A stretch of 64,000 nt of DNA from Flagellimonas meridianipacifica (GTDB taxonomy: Bacteria; Bacteroidota; Bacteroidia; Flavobacteriales; Flavobacteriaceae). The translations under genes were made by a program, and so were the position numbers. Location of the stretch: the NCBI RefSeq assembly GCF_003001695.1, contig NZ_PVYX01000001.1, positions 744,001 to 808,000 on the forward strand, in the 5' to 3' direction. Every line of letters starts with the position of its first letter. Positions within the stretch are counted from its first letter, which is position 1. The notes beneath the pieces were generated by a model. The model did no database searches. It was given only the letters and a program-made list of their open reading frames with translations, and was not told the origin of the DNA. Of this stretch, positions 40,798 through 49,418 are shown in pieces.

Positions 40798-42372
40798 TTA
40801 ACTATCCACCACTACTTTATAAGTAGGATCTTCCATCACATTGACTTCAATAATATCCTCTGCATTTTTTAAAAGGCGGATACAGTCTTTGCTCAAGTGT
40901 CTTAGGTGTACTTTTTTTCCAGCTTTGGCATAGCGTTCGGTAATCTTGTTCAGAGCCTCAATCCCCGACATATCAGCCACCCTACTTTCTTGAAAATCGA
41001 TGATTACCTCACTAGGGTCGTTTTGAACGTCAAATTTTTCCCCAAATAAGGTTGTGGAGCCAAAAAACAAAGGGCCATAAATTTCATAGTGTTTTACTCC
41101 GTTTTCATCCAAATGCTTTCTTGCTCGAATACGTTTTGCATTTTCCCAGGAGTACGCAAGAGCCGAAATAATAACACCCAGTAAAACGGCTACCGCCAAA
41201 TTATGTGTGATGGCTGTAATCAAAGTCACCAAAACCATAACGATAACATCGGAATTTGGCATTTTCCTAAATGTTTTAAAGCTGGCCCATTCAAAAGTTC
41301 CAATGGCCACCATAAACATCAGTCCCACTAGAGCTGCCATAGGCAGTTGTTCTATCAAACTACTCCCAAACATGATGAACACCAATAACATCACGGCAGC
41401 AGTAATTCCAGAAAGTCTTGCTCTTGCCCCAGATGAAGTATTGATTAAACTCTGTCCTATCATGGCACATCCTCCCATTCCAGACAGGAATCCGGAGAGG
41501 ATATTTGCAGTTCCCTGTGCTACACATTCTTTATTTCCACTACCCCTTGTTTCCGTGATTTCATCAATAATATTAAGTGTCAATAAACTTTCTATTAAAC
41601 CTACTCCTGCTACAATGGCAGAATAGGGAATGATGATTAGAAATGTATCCCAAGTAAATGGAATTTTAGGTATGGACAAGGGTGGAAACCCACCTTTTAT
41701 ACTTTCACCTTCTTGTATAGTATCGGCAACCGTCAATGTATCAATTCCAAAGCCGATTACAATAGCGGAAACCACAACAATGGCCAGCAAAGATGAAGGG
41801 AATGCTTTTGTCAGCTTAGGAAAACCCCAAATAATCAACATAGTCAAAAGTGTCAAACCCAACATGGTGTACAAGGGTGTTCCTGATAAAAGTTCTTCTG
41901 TTCCCTTTTGATAAAAATTAGGGAATTGCGCCATAAATATGATAATGGCCAAACCATTTACAAATCCAAACATTACAGGATGAGGTACGAGCCGAATGAA
42001 TTTTCCCAGACGAAGCAGTCCAGCTAAAATTTGAATGACTCCGGCAATAATTACCGTTGCAAACACATAGTTTAATATTGTTGTGGGCTCAATTCCAGGA
42101 AAAGTCTGTTTGAGTTCTAAAATCAATCCTACGAAGATTACCGCCACAGCACCTGTTGCACCGGATATCATACCCGGTCGACCTCCCAATATTGAAGTCA
42201 CCAAAGCCAGTACAAAGGCTGCATAAAGACCGGTCAATGGGGAGAAGCCTGGAATCAAGGCAAACGCAATAGCCTCTGGAACCAAGGCCAAAGCAACAGT
42301 AAGTCCTGATAACACTTCTGTGCGATAATTTACTTTCTGTGAAAAATCAAAAAGGTTCAAGTACTTTTTCAT
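40798..42372 (-). CDS. SulP-family anion transporter with STAS domain
   Basis: A 524-residue inner-membrane transporter of the SLC26/SulP family. About 12-14 helices cover residues 15-420, with GLTVALALVPEAIAFALI near 23-40 and IVAGVGLIESLLTLNIIDEI-type core, plus CAMIGQSLINTSSGARARLSGI at about 299-320. The STAS domain covers about 435-524 (VIIDFQESRVADMSGIEALNKI). Substrates of relatives include sulfate, bicarbonate and dicarboxylates; it is most similar in feel to marine bicarbonate/sulfate carriers, which is inference. Its stop codon is two bases from that of the DinB-like gene. Confidence 0.92.
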   Translation of the reverse strand: MKKYLNLFDFSQKVNYRTEVLSGLTVALALVPEAIAFALIPGFSPLTGLYAAFVLALVTSILGGRPGMISGATGAVAVIFVGLILELKQTFPGIEPTTILNYVFATVIIAGVIQILAGLLRLGKFIRLVPHPVMFGFVNGLAIIIFMAQFPNFYQKGTEELLSGTPLYTMLGLTLLTMLIIWGFPKLTKAFPSSLLAIVVVSAIVIGFGIDTLTVADTIQEGESIKGGFPPLSIPKIPFTWDTFLIIIPYSAIVAGVGLIESLLTLNIIDEITETRGSGNKECVAQGTANILSGFLSGMGGCAMIGQSLINTSSGARARLSGITAAVMLLVFIMFGSSLIEQLPMAALVGLMFMVAIGTFEWASFKTFRKMPNSDVIVMVLVTLITAITHNLAVAVLLGVIISALAYSWENAKRIRARKHLDENGVKHYEIYGPLFFGSTTLFGEKFDVQNDPSEVIIDFQESRVADMSGIEALNKITERYAKAGKKVHLRHLSKDCIRLLKNAEDIIEVNVMEDPTYKVVVDS

Positions 42373-42455
42373 TGCCCATGTTTTGAAGCCGGCAAAAATA
42401 GCACTATTCTGTAAAGTAGGTGATTAGCTCACCTATTTTTATGGATTTAACGATC

Positions 42456-43427
42456 TTACCAAGCTGTTAACCCAAGTAATCGTTCTCCCAGAGGATTTAA
42501 TTTAGCGGTTTCATATTTATCGCGTTCCCAATTTCTGGGGTCACCTGGAAAGGCATAGCCTTCTGGTGCAACTCGATTTTTCCATGAGTTGATGCGCCAT
42601 TGCCTTAGAGATTCATTCTCCTCTTCCGCAGGCATCATGGAGATGTATTGGGCAATACGCACCTTATTCCCAGATTTGTTCGGACGGATACCATGAGGTT
42701 GCGTACTGTTGAAAATCAACAAATCCCCTGCTTCCATCTTGACTTTTACTATTTTGTCTTCCAAACCTGATATGTCTGGTTGAAAATGGTCCCTGTCTTC
42801 AGGTTGGGTCAATTTCCATGTATCATAATTGCGATACAGCCATGGAATGCATTGGAATCCCCCCATATTTTCATCCATTTGGTCCGCTAATGCTAAAACT
42901 CCTTGAACATTTTGAGGTTTCGTTTCAGGGTCATAATCCCAATGGATGAAACCCTTTTTATTCATCCCAGGCTGTAATGGAAAGTTTAAGTTGGCCCGAT
43001 CAATGGTCACCCATAGTTTTTCTGTGCCCCAAACATCCACAAAAGCATTATATACTTTTTCGGTCTGTCGATTGTTCCAGAGATATTGATGGTTGTACAC
43101 CTCAACCATACCTGTGCCCGTGAGTTCCTTCATTTTCATTTCCGCCCTCGGTGGAGCATACCAAGTTTCCGGATTATTGGGGTCTTTCTCATCAAATTCC
43201 CATAAAAAGTCCGCAGTAGCCTTAGCTTGTTCCTTGGAAACCGCATTTTTTATTACCACATATCCTTGTTCCATCCAAAAGTTCCAATCATCTTCAGAAA
43301 GAACTCGTAAAGGCTTCCCCTTGGATCTATCATTCAACTTTTGGGTACTGCTTGTTGCGGTTGAAGGATTACCTGGGATTTCTTCATGGGCCTTATTGGC
43401 CATTTCCATTTTATACTCTTTGTTCAT
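42456..43427 (-). CDS. Phytanoyl-CoA dioxygenase (PhyH)-family protein
   Basis: A 323-residue Fe(II)/2-oxoglutarate dioxygenase. The facial triad is visible: HWDYDPE (His and Asp) near 165-171 and QPHGIRPNKSGNKVRIAQY for the second His and the 2-oxoglutarate-binding Arg near 240-258. The PhyH fold starts with LSEDDWNFWMEQGYVVIKN near 45-63. Members hydroxylate phytanoyl-CoA, ectoine and other substrates; none is indicated here. I start at ATG 43427; the upstream frame to 43523 runs into the terminator hairpin and has no conserved residues. Confidence 0.87.
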   Translation of the reverse strand: MNKEYKMEMANKAHEEIPGNPSTATSSTQKLNDRSKGKPLRVLSEDDWNFWMEQGYVVIKNAVSKEQAKATADFLWEFDEKDPNNPETWYAPPRAEMKMKELTGTGMVEVYNHQYLWNNRQTEKVYNAFVDVWGTEKLWVTIDRANLNFPLQPGMNKKGFIHWDYDPETKPQNVQGVLALADQMDENMGGFQCIPWLYRNYDTWKLTQPEDRDHFQPDISGLEDKIVKVKMEAGDLLIFNSTQPHGIRPNKSGNKVRIAQYISMMPAEEENESLRQWRINSWKNRVAPEGYAFPGDPRNWERDKYETAKLNPLGERLLGLTAW

Positions 43428-43507
43428 AACCAAAAAGTTACGAAAAAAGAAAAGCATAGTAACGGCTAAAGCCAAATGGAAAGAAGAAGGCGAATGGTAT
43501 AACCAAC

Positions 43508-43545
43508 AAAAAAACCGCCCCAAGCTAGCACTTGAGGCGATTTTT
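43508..43545 (-). terminator. Terminator of the 43601 lipoprotein gene (hairpin A of repeat element 2)
   Basis: CGCCCCAAG (43516-43524) pairs with CTTGAGGCG (43531-43539) with one mismatch and a six-base loop; a seven-base A run (43508-43514) gives the minus-strand T run, and five Ts follow on the plus strand. It lies 56 bases after the lipoprotein stop codon. Confidence 0.75.
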
Positions 43546-43547
43546 AA

Positions 43548-43564
43548 CTAAATAACCAACCAAA
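43548..43564 (+). repeat. 17-mer repeat CTAAATAACCAACCAAA, copy 2
   Basis: Identical to 8748-8764, again just beside a GC hairpin. Also shared is TATGTTTTGT, 43589-43598 here and 8814-8823 at copy 1, after a small stem (ATAGT/ACTAT at 43577-43591 here). The element ends three bases before the stop codon of the lipoprotein gene at 43601. Confidence 0.8.
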
Positions 43565-43600
43565 AAACTTGTCTATATAGTCGAACACTATGTTTTGTCC

Positions 43601-44524
43601 TTACATTTTTCTTTGCCGAGTTACGTTCATTATGGAATTTTTAACTTTTTCCCGCTTTTTTCCTGTCTTTGGATTTGCCTTCAAATACTGTACAAACCCT
43701 CTTCCTGTAAACTCGTATACGGTACCACTTGCTACATCAAACAACTCTATGGTACTATCATTGATAACGTATAACTCAAAATAATCATTGCCCAAGAAAT
43801 CGTAATCCAGTGTTAAAGTTTTAAGTGTGTTATCCCCTTCAACATCAAAAACCTCATAAATGCCTTCATAGTCCCAAACCAAATCCACAAGCGGTATTGC
43901 CACGTTATCTATGGAAGAACGAAAAACGCCTTGTCCTCCACCTGACAAAAACTGCAGATAATTCTCTTCGTCGAACTCATTGACAGCTCCAACTTCGCTA
44001 GTGAATGTTTTCTCCCAAGCTTCATATTCCTGCAAGAAAAAGTGGATATTATCATAGAACACCAAATCATAGTCAAAGTTGTTTCTCTGATACCCCCTTA
44101 GAACATAAGACGTGTTTGTATCTGGGTTGTAAAGCTCAATTGTCCTATCATTTATTGCCAATACCTCTAAAAACCAAAGACCATCAATATCATGATCTAC
44201 TTCCACAGCCCCGTTCAGGGTTCCGTAAGCACCCACATCTATACCAAAACCGTTACCGGTTTTTCCTATGCCAGCCAAATTGTTATTTACATATATGACA
44301 CCTCTATTAAAAGAAATGGTAAACGCCCGCTGTAAAAAAGGAACTTCTCCATTTCCTCGGCTTGCATTGATGTCGATATACCATAAATCGTAACTCTCTA
44401 AAACCAGAGCGGTGTTGACCGGTGATGCTTCAATGAAGTCATCTTCGATAATGACATCTGTGTAACATGATGAAGCCAAGAGGCCTATAAAGAGTAATCC
44501 GAATAGTAGTTTTCCATTTCTCAT
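43601..44524 (-). CDS. Lipoprotein with two similar beta-rich halves
   Basis: A 307-residue lipoprotein (lipobox ASSC at about residue 18) with no enzyme motif. The two halves (about 30-165 and 175-290) share a pattern: a LESYDLWYIDI / LVDLVWDYEGIYEVF strand, then a NDRTIELYNPDTNTSYVLRG / NDSTIELFDVASGTVYEFTG motif. An internal duplication is likely. Flavobacterial homologues are known as hypothetical lipoproteins, sometimes wrongly named as NadD-like. The start is ATG 44524, where the signal peptide begins; ORF extension to 44563 lies in the gpsA promoter area. Divergent from gpsA. Confidence 0.8.
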   Translation of the reverse strand: MRNGKLLFGLLFIGLLASSCYTDVIIEDDFIEASPVNTALVLESYDLWYIDINASRGNGEVPFLQRAFTISFNRGVIYVNNNLAGIGKTGNGFGIDVGAYGTLNGAVEVDHDIDGLWFLEVLAINDRTIELYNPDTNTSYVLRGYQRNNFDYDLVFYDNIHFFLQEYEAWEKTFTSEVGAVNEFDEENYLQFLSGGGQGVFRSSIDNVAIPLVDLVWDYEGIYEVFDVEGDNTLKTLTLDYDFLGNDYFELYVINDSTIELFDVASGTVYEFTGRGFVQYLKANPKTGKKREKVKNSIMNVTRQRKM

Positions 44525-44622
44525 AATTTCAGTCTTTTGATTATACTTTACTAAACCAAGCATTATGCCAAAATCATAACCATTTGATAATCAGATATTA
44601 ATGTAGTGTTTAAAGGATTGAT

Positions 44623-44630
44623 TAGTTTTG
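44623..44630 (+). promoter_or_regulatory. -7 promoter element of gpsA
   Basis: TAGTTTTG matches TANNTTTG, 17 bases before the gpsA start codon. No TTG at the usual -33 distance. Confidence 0.4.
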
Positions 44631-44647
44631 AATCCTTAAATTGAAAT

Positions 44648-45649
44648 ATGCAAAACGCGCTTAGGTTTGGAGTTGTAGGAGGTGGTAGTTGGGGTACTGC
44701 CATTGTAAAAATGCTCTCCGAAAATATGGACCGAATAGCTTGGTATATTCGTAACGATTCCATTATCAGACATCTACAACGGGAAGGTAATAATCCACAT
44801 TATATTAGCTCCGCCCAATTTGATGTCTCCATGCTACATCTAAGCTCTTCTATTGATGAAATTGTGGAAGCTTCGGATGTGCTGATTTTGGCTATTCCCT
44901 CTGCTTTTCTGGAGAAGGAGTTTGCAAATTTGACCCTATCCCTTAGGGATAAAATTGTTTTTTCTGCAATTAAAGGGATTGTTCCAGAAACGGGACTGAT
45001 AGTGGGAGAACATCTTCATGAAGCTTACCATATTCCATTTGAAAACATTGGCGTGTTAACTGGACCATGCCATGCCGAGGAGGTTGCCCTTGAACGCCTC
45101 TCATATCTTACTTTGGCCTGTTCCGACACTTCCAAGGCTGAACTGGTGGCAAAAAAATTGAGAAGCCATTACATTCGGACCAAAATATCCGATGACATAA
45201 TCGGTACGGAGTACGCGGCCATGCTCAAAAACATCTATGCCATAGCTGCTGGAATAGCGCACGGTTTGGGCTATGGCGATAATTTTCAGAGCGTTTTGAT
45301 GAGCAATTCCATTCGAGAAATGAAACGATTTATCGGTTGTGTTCACAAAATGAAGCGAAACATCAATAATTCGGCTTATTTAGGTGATTTGTTGGTTACG
45401 GGCTATTCTATTTTTAGCCGAAATCGCATGTTCGGAAATATGATTGGCAAAGGATACACCGTTAAAAGCGCCATGATGGAAATGAACATGATAGCTGAAG
45501 GCTACTATGCCGCAAAGAGCGCGCATGATTTAATGGCCAAATTGAAGAAGAAAGCCAAAACTCCAATCATTGACGCTGTTTACAACATCCTGTACAAGGA
45601 AAAAGAGGCCAAAAAAATTTTCAAACAGCTTACTGAAAAATTGGATTAA
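44648..45649 (+). CDS. gpsA: Glycerol-3-phosphate dehydrogenase [NAD(P)+]
   Basis: This cytosolic enzyme reduces dihydroxyacetone phosphate to sn-glycerol 3-phosphate, the backbone for phospholipids. 333 residues is usual. The nucleotide loop GVVGGGSWGTAIVKML is at 7-22, the substrate Lys lies in FSAIKGIVPE near 105 and LTGPCHAEEVA near 143-153, and the catalytic Lys in MLKNIYAIAAGIAHGLGYG near 193-211. It is convergent with glpD and its stop overlaps that gene's stop by four bases (TTAA). Confidence 0.96.
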   Translation: MQNALRFGVVGGGSWGTAIVKMLSENMDRIAWYIRNDSIIRHLQREGNNPHYISSAQFDVSMLHLSSSIDEIVEASDVLILAIPSAFLEKEFANLTLSLRDKIVFSAIKGIVPETGLIVGEHLHEAYHIPFENIGVLTGPCHAEEVALERLSYLTLACSDTSKAELVAKKLRSHYIRTKISDDIIGTEYAAMLKNIYAIAAGIAHGLGYGDNFQSVLMSNSIREMKRFIGCVHKMKRNINNSAYLGDLLVTGYSIFSRNRMFGNMIGKGYTVKSAMMEMNMIAEGYYAAKSAHDLMAKLKKKAKTPIIDAVYNILYKEKEAKKIFKQLTEKLD

Positions 45650-47313
45650 ATCCGCTCCAATGAGAAATTGGAATGAGATTCCAGTTCCTCTTGAATCTTT
45701 TCTTTGAATGCAAGCATTTGAGCATTGTCGTAGCTATACACTTTTTTGAACTCTTCCATGACAGGTTCAAGATATTCACGAATACTATCAATATCGAAAT
45801 ATAACCTTCCCGTTCTTCGAATAAAGAAATCCAATGGATTGGCCGCCATTTCAAATGCTATGGAAAACTGAGCTTCGGCCCGAATCATTTTCACATAATT
45901 GTCTTTGTTTCGCAAAGAAGCATAGTTTTCTAAAATAATCTCTGTTTGCTTGCCATAGGTGGTCACTAAGTACCAAGCGTCATATTCCGAGAAACCATCA
46001 TCCTTTATGCGTTCATAAATCTCGCCAATGTATTTTTTTACATGCTTAAATTTCTTGAAATCATTCCCACAGAGAGGAATTTTGTCAGTCGAGCAAGATT
46101 CAAAAGATATTCCTTCATCTTCCTCCATTTTTTTTGTGATACGATTGACCACACGTTCTGCCATTTTTCGATATCCGGTCAATTTTCCACCTGCAATACT
46201 CACCAAACCAGTATCGGAAGTAAATATTTCGTCCTTTCGCGATAATTCTGAAGCGGATTTTCCCTCTTCGTGAATCAAGGGTCTTAAACCAGCCCATGAG
46301 GAAATGATATCTTCCATTTCCAGATTAATGTCCGGGAACATGTTGTTTACTGCAGAAATCAAATAGATGGCATCGGCCACATCAGTTCGCACATTGTCCT
46401 TATCTAGGTTGAAGTTGGTATCCGTTGTACCCACATAGGTTACTTTTCCTCTTGGGATAGCGAACATCATCCGGCCATCGGGAATATCAAAATATACGGA
46501 TTGCTTTACGGGTAATTTTTCCCTTGGGAATACCAAATGGACTCCCTTCGTCAAATGTAGGCGTTTCCCTTTTTTGGAATTATTGGTGCTTCTCAGTTCA
46601 TCAACCCAAGGCCCTGCTGCACTTATTACATGCTTCGATTTTATCTCGAACTCATTTCCAACTATCTCATCTTTCACCTTGACTCCGGAAATGATATCGT
46701 TGTCATACATAAAATCAACCACCTTGGCATAGTTCAATGCCTTGGCTCCATATTGAAGGCTTGTTTTAATGTTTTCAATGGTCAATCGGGCATCATCAGT
46801 TCTATATTCTGCGTAGTACCCAGCACCATTCAATATCTTTTTGGGCAAAAGTGGTTCCAGCTTCAGGGCTTCCTTTTTTTCCAGCATCTGCCGTTTATCA
46901 TCACCGGTCACTTGAGCCAAAATATCATAGACTTTAAGTCCAATCGAGGTCAACCATTTTCCATAGGACCCCCCTTCAATGAGCGGAAGCAACATCTTCT
47001 CAGGAAGTACCAAGTGAGGTGCCAATTTGTGAACAATGGCTCTCTCGGAACCTACCTCTTTCACCAACCAAAAATCGAATTGCTTTAAATAACGTAGCCC
47101 TCCATGAATCAATTTGGTGGATTTACTGCTGGTTCCGGAAGCGAAGTCCCCTTTCTCCAATAAAGCCACCTTCATTCCACGGGAAGCTGCATCCAAGGCA
47201 ATTCCTGCGCCAGTAATTCCTCCACCAATCACGACCAAATCAAAAGTCTCTTTGGTCAATTCTTGAATGGTGTGCTCTCTGTCCAAGTTGGAAAATCTAA
47301 TATTCTCTTTCAT
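45646..47313 (-). CDS. glpD: Aerobic glycerol-3-phosphate dehydrogenase
   Basis: A membrane-associated flavoprotein of 555 residues that oxidises sn-glycerol 3-phosphate to dihydroxyacetone phosphate and feeds electrons to quinone. The FAD loop is VVIGGGITGAGIALDAASRG near 26-45; SSKSTKLIHGGLRYL and GGKLTGYRKMAERVV are classic GlpD motifs. The C-terminal cap domain is intact. The start is ATG 47313; the frame extends to TTG 47328. It is next to gpsA, which runs the reverse reaction, and has a palindrome in front of it. Confidence 0.95.
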   Translation of the reverse strand: MKENIRFSNLDREHTIQELTKETFDLVVIGGGITGAGIALDAASRGMKVALLEKGDFASGTSSKSTKLIHGGLRYLKQFDFWLVKEVGSERAIVHKLAPHLVLPEKMLLPLIEGGSYGKWLTSIGLKVYDILAQVTGDDKRQMLEKKEALKLEPLLPKKILNGAGYYAEYRTDDARLTIENIKTSLQYGAKALNYAKVVDFMYDNDIISGVKVKDEIVGNEFEIKSKHVISAAGPWVDELRSTNNSKKGKRLHLTKGVHLVFPREKLPVKQSVYFDIPDGRMMFAIPRGKVTYVGTTDTNFNLDKDNVRTDVADAIYLISAVNNMFPDINLEMEDIISSWAGLRPLIHEEGKSASELSRKDEIFTSDTGLVSIAGGKLTGYRKMAERVVNRITKKMEEDEGISFESCSTDKIPLCGNDFKKFKHVKKYIGEIYERIKDDGFSEYDAWYLVTTYGKQTEIILENYASLRNKDNYVKMIRAEAQFSIAFEMAANPLDFFIRRTGRLYFDIDSIREYLEPVMEEFKKVYSYDNAQMLAFKEKIQEELESHSNFSLERI

Positions 47314-47345
47314 ACCTTTTGCAATCAAACTTCAAAAATACATAT

Positions 47346-47387
47346 AATGTAAACCTTTACACAATGAGGGATATTTAAGTTTACATT
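47346..47387. promoter_or_regulatory. Inverted repeats upstream of glpD
   Basis: TGTAAA-CC-TTTACA (47348-47361) is a perfect 6-2-6 palindrome, 35 bases upstream of glpD. The outer copy AATGTAAAC (47346-47354) is inverted at 47379-47387 (GTTTACATT), partly overlapping the stop codon of the monooxygenase gene. It is a plausible glycerol- or carbon-responsive operator. Confidence 0.5.
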
Positions 47388-47700
47388 AACTCCGTTGCGT
47401 AAACTCATACTCTCTATCCACAGTACAAATTCTGACCTTATACCAAGAATACCATTGCTCTTTTCCCTTTTGTTGTGCCACTTGATGTTCTATATTGGCC
47501 TTCCAACGGGAGATGGATTCCAGATTCTCCCAATAGCTTATTGAGATCCCAAGAGATGATCGTGCGCTCTCAAAACCCAAAAAACCTGGTTGTTTTCTTG
47601 CTAAATCCTCCATGTCCTGCGCCATTTTCGCATAGCCATTATCTTCTTCGGTTCTGGTGTTCGTAAAAATAACTGCGTAATAGGGTCGTTTCAGTTCCAT
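47386..47700 (-). CDS. Antibiotic-biosynthesis monooxygenase (ABM)-domain protein
   Basis: A 104-residue protein with the ferredoxin-like ABM fold: YYAVIFTNTRTEEDNGYAKMAQDMEDLARKQPGFLGFESARS near 7-48 (in pieces) and ISYWENLESISRWKANIEHQVAQQ near 53-76 are the family pattern. Members include haem-degrading IsdG-like and quinone-forming monooxygenases. The IsdG Asn/Trp/His triad is not clear, so the substrate is unknown. It overlaps the upstream 118-residue gene by one base (TGATG), so the two are coupled, upstream of glpD. Confidence 0.82.
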   Translation of the reverse strand: MELKRPYYAVIFTNTRTEEDNGYAKMAQDMEDLARKQPGFLGFESARSSLGISISYWENLESISRWKANIEHQVAQQKGKEQWYSWYKVRICTVDREYEFTQRS

Positions 47701-48056
47701 CAGTCTATATAGCTTTTCTCTAAGAAGTAGTTGACCAAGGCCTCTTTCATCAAGACAGATTGTTCACCGGCTTTCAATGGGGGGAGTTGTTCCTTTACCT
47801 TATAGTGCGGCCATCCATCCTCATCAAAAAAATCGAAATCGTAATATCCGTACGGCTCCAAAAGTCTGCAAATGGCTATGTGCATTAAGTTTACCTTTTC
47901 ATCTTTTTTAAAAGATCTGTGAAAATTGCCCAGTTCCTGAACACCCACCAAATAAATGATTCCATCAAGTTCCAATGGATCTCCATCAGAAAATTGCGCC
48001 GAGAGCTTTTCCACTAAAACTGTCCATCTTTCCTTTAACTTTTCGTCCCTAGCCAT
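47700..48056 (-). CDS. Conserved hypothetical cytosolic protein
   Basis: A 118-residue soluble protein; I see no known motif. A predicted two-layer alpha/beta shape includes LELDGIIYLVGVQELG near 28-43, a cluster of His and Asp (NFHRSF, NLMHIAICR) and a very acidic, aromatic patch YYDFDFFDEDGWPHYKVKE at about 72-90. Similar proteins are found in Flavobacteriia. The start ATG 48056 was preferred to 48089, whose extra residues are not conserved-looking. It is coupled to the ABM gene and divergent from cvpA. Confidence 0.7.
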   Translation of the reverse strand: MARDEKLKERWTVLVEKLSAQFSDGDPLELDGIIYLVGVQELGNFHRSFKKDEKVNLMHIAICRLLEPYGYYDFDFFDEDGWPHYKVKEQLPPLKAGEQSVLMKEALVNYFLEKSYID

Positions 48057-48116
48057 AACTTTAGTTGGTTCGGTAAAGGTACAAACCAAAGTTCTATATT
48101 TGTTAAAAACCCATAA

Positions 48117-48641
48117 GTGACCTTTTTTGATATTGTAATTGGCATATTGTTGGTCTGGGGTCTTATCAAAGGCCTTAAAAATGGTCTTTTTGTTGAAATC
48201 GCTTCCTTGTTGGCCCTAATAGTTGGTCTTTATGGGGCGATACATTTCTCTTACGTTACCGGGGATTATCTCAAAGCACAGGTAAACTGGTCAGAGAATT
48301 ATGTGAAAATTGCCGCATTTCTTATAACCTTTTTTATCATAGTGGTTCTTGTACATTTTGCCGGCAAGTTTTTGACCAAAATTGCTGACTTTGCCATGTT
48401 GGGCCTTCTCAATAAAATCGCAGGTGGCATCTTCGGGGCGCTTAAAACTGCCATCATTCTAGGTGCGCTTCTTATTTTCTTTGAAAGACTTACGGATTCC
48501 TTCAACTTTGTGGACGAAGAAACCAAACAATCCTCTATTTTTTATGAACCTATTAAAGAAATAGGAGCTTTGGTGTTCAGCTTTGTCCTTGAGGAAAAAG
48601 AGGATGCCCCTAAAATTCAGAATTTAAATCGAGGCGTATGA
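48117..48641 (+). CDS. CvpA-family membrane protein
   Basis: A 174-residue inner-membrane protein with four helices: about 3-20, 25-46, 63-85 and 105-125. The start codon is GTG at 48117; VIGILLVWGLIKGLKNGLFVEIASLLALIVGLYGAIHF (in pieces) is the family N-terminus. CvpA is tied to colicin V export and curli/biofilm formation, and to envelope tolerance in other bacteria; the role here is unknown. It is divergent from the hypothetical gene. Confidence 0.9.
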   Translation: MTFFDIVIGILLVWGLIKGLKNGLFVEIASLLALIVGLYGAIHFSYVTGDYLKAQVNWSENYVKIAAFLITFFIIVVLVHFAGKFLTKIADFAMLGLLNKIAGGIFGALKTAIILGALLIFFERLTDSFNFVDEETKQSSIFYEPIKEIGALVFSFVLEEKEDAPKIQNLNRGV

Positions 48642-48818
48642 AATGCGTGTTTTTTCGATAAACGGTTGATTTTCTTGGATTTAAAATGTGGGAAATCACT
48701 TCTTACCTGCATATAATCGGATAAATCCGTTTCCTTATGGAGTTTTTATTGCTTAGGCAATCTCCTCTTTTAGATTAGCTATACGAGCACAAGAGAATAC
48801 TAATGAACACCCCCGAAA

Positions 48819-49331
48819 ATGAAAAAGTTGAGCACTGCAGCTATAACGGCGGTTTTGGCTATCATACTCATTACATGTAGTAAATCGTCAGCGACTTCCG
48901 AACAGGAAATTATAGCCAACAATCAGGAATCTATCAGCAAAGCAGAAGTAAATGCCAGCCAACTAGAGACAGAACTCCTTGATATGATAAATGAACATAG
49001 AGCTTCTATAGGAGTGGATGCTTTAAAGGCCAGTTCCGAAGTATATCCCTTCGCAGAAGACCATAACAGCTACATGATTGCTCAAAATAAATTGAGTCAC
49101 GACAATTTTGAATCTAGGGCCGCCCAAATAACGGTAAGAACAGATGCTATCAGAATTGCTGAAAATGTTGCAAGACATTATAGTTCCGCACAGCTTGCAT
49201 TGAGTGGCTGGTTGGAAAGCTCAGACCATAAAGGCACATTGGAAGGGAACTATACCCATACAGCTCTAAGTGTTGTTTTAGACAAAGAGGGGCGGCCATA
49301 CTTTACACAAATATTTATGTTGGTGGAATAA
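48819..49331 (+). CDS. CAP/SCP-domain lipoprotein
   Basis: A 170-residue lipoprotein (lipobox LITC, about Cys20) with a CAP (cysteine-rich secretory / SCP-like) domain at about 45-170. The family motifs are LETELLDMINEHRASIGVDAL near 49-69, SHDNFESRA near 90-98 (His, Glu in the usual cavity) and IAENVARHY near 112-120. CAP proteins bind sterols or lipids or act in the envelope. A strong hairpin terminator follows. Confidence 0.85.
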   Translation: MKKLSTAAITAVLAIILITCSKSSATSEQEIIANNQESISKAEVNASQLETELLDMINEHRASIGVDALKASSEVYPFAEDHNSYMIAQNKLSHDNFESRAAQITVRTDAIRIAENVARHYSSAQLALSGWLESSDHKGTLEGNYTHTALSVVLDKEGRPYFTQIFMLVE

Positions 49332-49367
49332 GATTTTAGTCTAGGTTATATTAGAAGTGTTTTATCA

Positions 49368-49396
49368 AGGCCTGTTTTACTACAGGTCTTTTTTTT
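49368..49396 (+). terminator. Terminator after the CAP-domain gene
   Basis: AGGCCTGT (49368-49375) pairs with ACAGGTCT (49382-49389), one G-T pair, six-base loop, then eight Ts. It separates the CAP gene from the 3-hydroxyanthranilate dioxygenase gene. Confidence 0.8.
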
Positions 49397-49418
49397 ACCT
49401 TTCGTAAAAATTAAGCCC

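Noticed and set aside
48718..48761. Two short stems (CGGAT/ATCCG and ATTGC/GCAAT) between cvpA and the CAP gene
   Set aside because: Five-pair stems occur by chance in such a gap and lack T runs.
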